Source of the DNA: CAZVCG01 sp964649675
GTDB taxonomy: Bacteria; Pseudomonadota; Alphaproteobacteria; UBA9219
Direction of reading: 5' to 3'
Length of the DNA: 5,992 nt
NCBI GenBank assembly: GCA_964649675.1
Contig: CAZYPX010000111.1
Span: 1 to 5,992 of the forward strand
The first letter of the stretch is position 1, and each line of letters begins with the position of its first letter. Made by a program: the position numbers and the translations under genes. The notes below the pieces were generated by a model. The model had not been told where the DNA came from, made no database searches, and saw only the letters and a program-made list of their open reading frames with translations. Shown one piece after another: positions 4,287-5,992 of the stretch.

Positions 4287-5660
4287 TCACTCCCTGACCA
4301 TAGTCAGCTTCAAAAAGTGCGTCGCGCAGGAAATGCAGGGATCGTAGTTGCGGATGGTTTGCTCGCAACGCCATTTCAGGTCTTCGTCGGCCATATGGAG
4401 GTTCTTTTCGACCACGCCCAGTAAATCGCGTTCAATCTGCGGCTGGTTCTGGGCCGTAGGCGGCGAAATCGTGGCCCTTTTGATCAGGCCCTTCGAATCC
4501 AGCTCGTACCGGTGCACGCAGATGCCGCGCGGCGCCTCGGTGCAACCCACGCCTTCGCCCGCGCGAGGTTTGGCCTCCACGTACGCGACGTCCGGCTCCT
4601 CGTAGTTTTCGATCAGGCGCAACGCCTCTTCGCACGCGTACACCGTTTCGACCATGCGCACCAGAATGCTCTTGTACGGGTTGTTGACGACAGGCCCAAG
4701 CCCGACGTCCTTGGCCGTTTGCTTCGCGAGTTTCGTGAGCTGGGCGTAATTGTTGTTGTACCGAGCGATGGGTCCGACAAGGTACGGGCGACCGTCGCCC
4801 TTGATGCCGCCGTGGAGCGCGTTGGAGTGCTCCACGTGCTTTTCATAGAAATAGTCGTAAAAACGGTTGACGGGTATGTTGATCCCGCGATTGCTGACCA
4901 ACGTGCCTTCCATGATGGCGTACATCTCGGGATGGTGAAGCGACACGCAGTGGTAATCGTATTCGTAATCCGGAAAATCGAAGGTGCCGAACAGCTTCGC
5001 GATGGCCACGGACGTTTCGATGCCCCATTTCAAGGAGTCGGCCAGCGCGCGCACGTCCTTTTTGGACGGAACCTTGTAAAAGCCGCCGACGCGCGTGTTG
5101 ACGGGATGAATGGCGCGCCCGCCGCCGAGAACTTCGAGAATGTCGTTGCCGTACTTTTTGAGCTTGAGCGCGTTCTTGACCGCCTCGGGGTTTTTCGCGG
5201 CCAGTTGCAGCACGTCGTCCATATAAAGGAAGTCGGGCGCGTGCAGCATGGCGGCGTGCAGCACATGGCTTTCGATCCATTCGCCGCAGTACATCAGGCG
5301 GCGCAAATCGCGGATCGGCTGCGACACCGTGATGCCCAGAGCCTCCTCCATCGCAAGCTCAGCGCCCATCAGGTACGCCAACGGGCAGATGCCGCAAATG
5401 CGCGCCGTGATGTCGGGCGCGTCGGCGTAGTTCCGGCCCCGCAGGAACGCCTCGAAAAAGCGGGGAGATTCGAAGATACGGAACTTGATGTCCTTGACCT
5501 CGCCGTCCTTCACGCGGACGTAAAGAGCGCCCTCGCCCTCGACGCGGGAAAGCTCTTTCACCTCGATCGTGCGCGTGCCGACCTCAGGCTCCTCCTTGGA
5601 GCCGTTCGTCCTCGGGCTTGCCGTTTTTCGGGCGGCGGGTTTTTTCTCCATAGATGCCAT
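4287..5660 (-). CDS. [NiFe] hydrogenase large (alpha) subunit, group 3b-like
   Basis: This is the catalytic subunit carrying the NiFe(CN)2CO site, probably of a cytoplasmic NAD(P)-linked bidirectional hydrogenase (group 3b, sulfhydrogenase-like). With the ATG at 5660 it has 457 residues. The N-terminal cysteine pair is RICGIC (Cys89, Cys92) and the C-terminal pair is DPCISC (Cys442, Cys445), followed by ATH. Together they supply the four metal-binding cysteines. RVEGEG (39-44), ESPRFFEAFLRGR, WIESHVLH, AIHPVNTRVGG, HGGIKG and TEAPRGICVHRYE are all family landmarks. The likely cleavage point is after His448, leaving a nine-residue tail. Residues 1-28 are a Lys/Pro/Ala-rich extension without a Tat motif. 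The start is chosen from GAGGAAGG just upstream; a TTG at 5702 would overlap the small subunit and is unlikely. Position 96 is Tyr where many relatives have His. The group assignment rests on motif resemblance only. Confidence 0.95.
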   Translation of the reverse strand: MASMEKKPAARKTASPRTNGSKEEPEVGTRTIEVKELSRVEGEGALYVRVKDGEVKDIKFRIFESPRFFEAFLRGRNYADAPDITARICGICPLAYLMGAELAMEEALGITVSQPIRDLRRLMYCGEWIESHVLHAAMLHAPDFLYMDDVLQLAAKNPEAVKNALKLKKYGNDILEVLGGGRAIHPVNTRVGGFYKVPSKKDVRALADSLKWGIETSVAIAKLFGTFDFPDYEYDYHCVSLHHPEMYAIMEGTLVSNRGINIPVNRFYDYFYEKHVEHSNALHGGIKGDGRPYLVGPIARYNNNYAQLTKLAKQTAKDVGLGPVVNNPYKSILVRMVETVYACEEALRLIENYEEPDVAYVEAKPRAGEGVGCTEAPRGICVHRYELDSKGLIKRATISPPTAQNQPQIERDLLGVVEKNLHMADEDLKWRCEQTIRNYDPCISCATHFLKLTMVRE

Positions 5661-5662
5661 GA

Positions 5663-5670
5663 CCTTCCTC
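5663..5670 (-). promoter_or_regulatory. Ribosome binding site of the large subunit gene
   Basis: GAGGAAGG on the minus strand lies two bases before the ATG at 5660, with its AGGA core five bases away. It decides the start in favour of 5660 over the TTG at 5702, and it lies inside the 29-base gap after the small-subunit stop, as expected for coupled translation. Confidence 0.6.
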
Positions 5671-5689
5671 ACATCATGAAAGCGAACGT

Positions 5690-5992
5690 TTACGAGTCGC
5701 AAGCCTCGCTGGCCTTACGGAACGGCTCGGCGCCGGCGTTGAACGAGCGGTAGAAATCGCGGATGTCCTTTTTGTCCATGCCGAGACGCGCCATCTGTTT
5801 GGTAAGACTCGCCGTGTTGGGCGACTCCATGGGGCCGAAACAGCCGTAGCATCCGCGGTTGTATGACGGGCACAGGTTCCCGCATCCCGCCTGCGTGACC
5901 GGCCCAAGGCACGGCGTACCCTTGGCCACCATGACGCACACGGTTCCCTTGCGCTTGCATTCGAAGCACTGGCTATAGCGCGGAACGTTCGG
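5690..5992 (-). CDS. [NiFe] hydrogenase small (delta) subunit, C-terminal part (5' end outside window)
   Basis: This is the electron-transfer subunit carrying iron-sulfur clusters beside the catalytic subunit. Only the last 100 residues are present, and the frame is open to the right edge. They contain a dense cysteine pattern: CFEC, then VCVMVAKGTPCLGPVTQAGC, CPSYNRGC and YGCFGP. This matches the medial/distal cluster region of group 3b delta subunits. After CFGP there is a short helical tail ending ACDS. The GTG at 5941 is internal: coding runs upstream of it with the conserved CFEC motif, so it is not the start. The stop lies 29 bases before the large-subunit ATG, the usual delta-alpha order. 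The beta and gamma (diaphorase/flavin) genes of a group 3b operon would be expected further upstream, outside the window. Confidence 0.93.
   Translation of the reverse strand, partial: PNVPRYSQCFECKRKGTVCVMVAKGTPCLGPVTQAGCGNLCPSYNRGCYGCFGPMESPNTASLTKQMARLGMDKKDIRDFYRSFNAGAEPFRKASEACDS

Noticed and set aside
4512..5753. A 413-codon open frame on the plus strand opposite the hydrogenase large subunit
   Set aside because: It is the antisense mirror of a clearly conserved hydrogenase gene in GC-rich DNA. Its translation is Arg/His/Val-rich with no motifs.
5690..5941. GTG at 5941 as the start of a small separate protein
   Set aside because: The frame continues upstream to the window edge with a conserved CFEC motif, so this is the interior of the hydrogenase small subunit.

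Overview
The window looks like part of a bacterial chromosome, probably from the Pseudomonadota and perhaps an alphaproteobacterium. That placement is an inference from GC-rich coding style and from the kinds of regulators present; no taxonomic marker gene is here. Two GC-rich flanks enclose a visibly AT-richer block at about 1032-3254.

Left part (1-1031): the 3' portion of an XRE-type repressor with an S24/LexA-like C-terminal domain runs rightward off the left edge. It converges on an unrecognised 132-residue protein gene on the minus strand. Middle (1032-3254): an AT-rich spacer of about 340 bases with several small hairpins leads into a two-gene, plus-strand unit. The first gene is a helix-turn-helix regulator with a C-terminal sensor-like domain. 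The second, 12 bases downstream, is a 391-residue GNAT-type acetyltransferase that may hold a second, degenerate GNAT fold. The regulator is preceded by a 12-codon leader ORF whose Shine-Dalgarno and start lie in the loop of a 9-bp inverted repeat.

Right part (3225-5992), all minus strand: the end of a cytoplasmic group 3b-like [NiFe] hydrogenase operon. In transcription order it has the C-terminus of the small (delta) subunit, the complete large (alpha) subunit, the M52 maturation protease, and a hypA gene. The protease is expected to trim the large subunit's short C-terminal tail after nickel insertion, and HypA is expected to help deliver that nickel. The hypA product keeps the N-terminal Met-His-Glu nickel motif but lacks the whole cysteine-rich zinc domain, and its end overlaps the end of the GNAT gene tail to tail.

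The most noteworthy items are the zinc-domain-less HypA and the XRE-GNAT cassette with its unusual 5' leader. The rest is recognisable as standard families.
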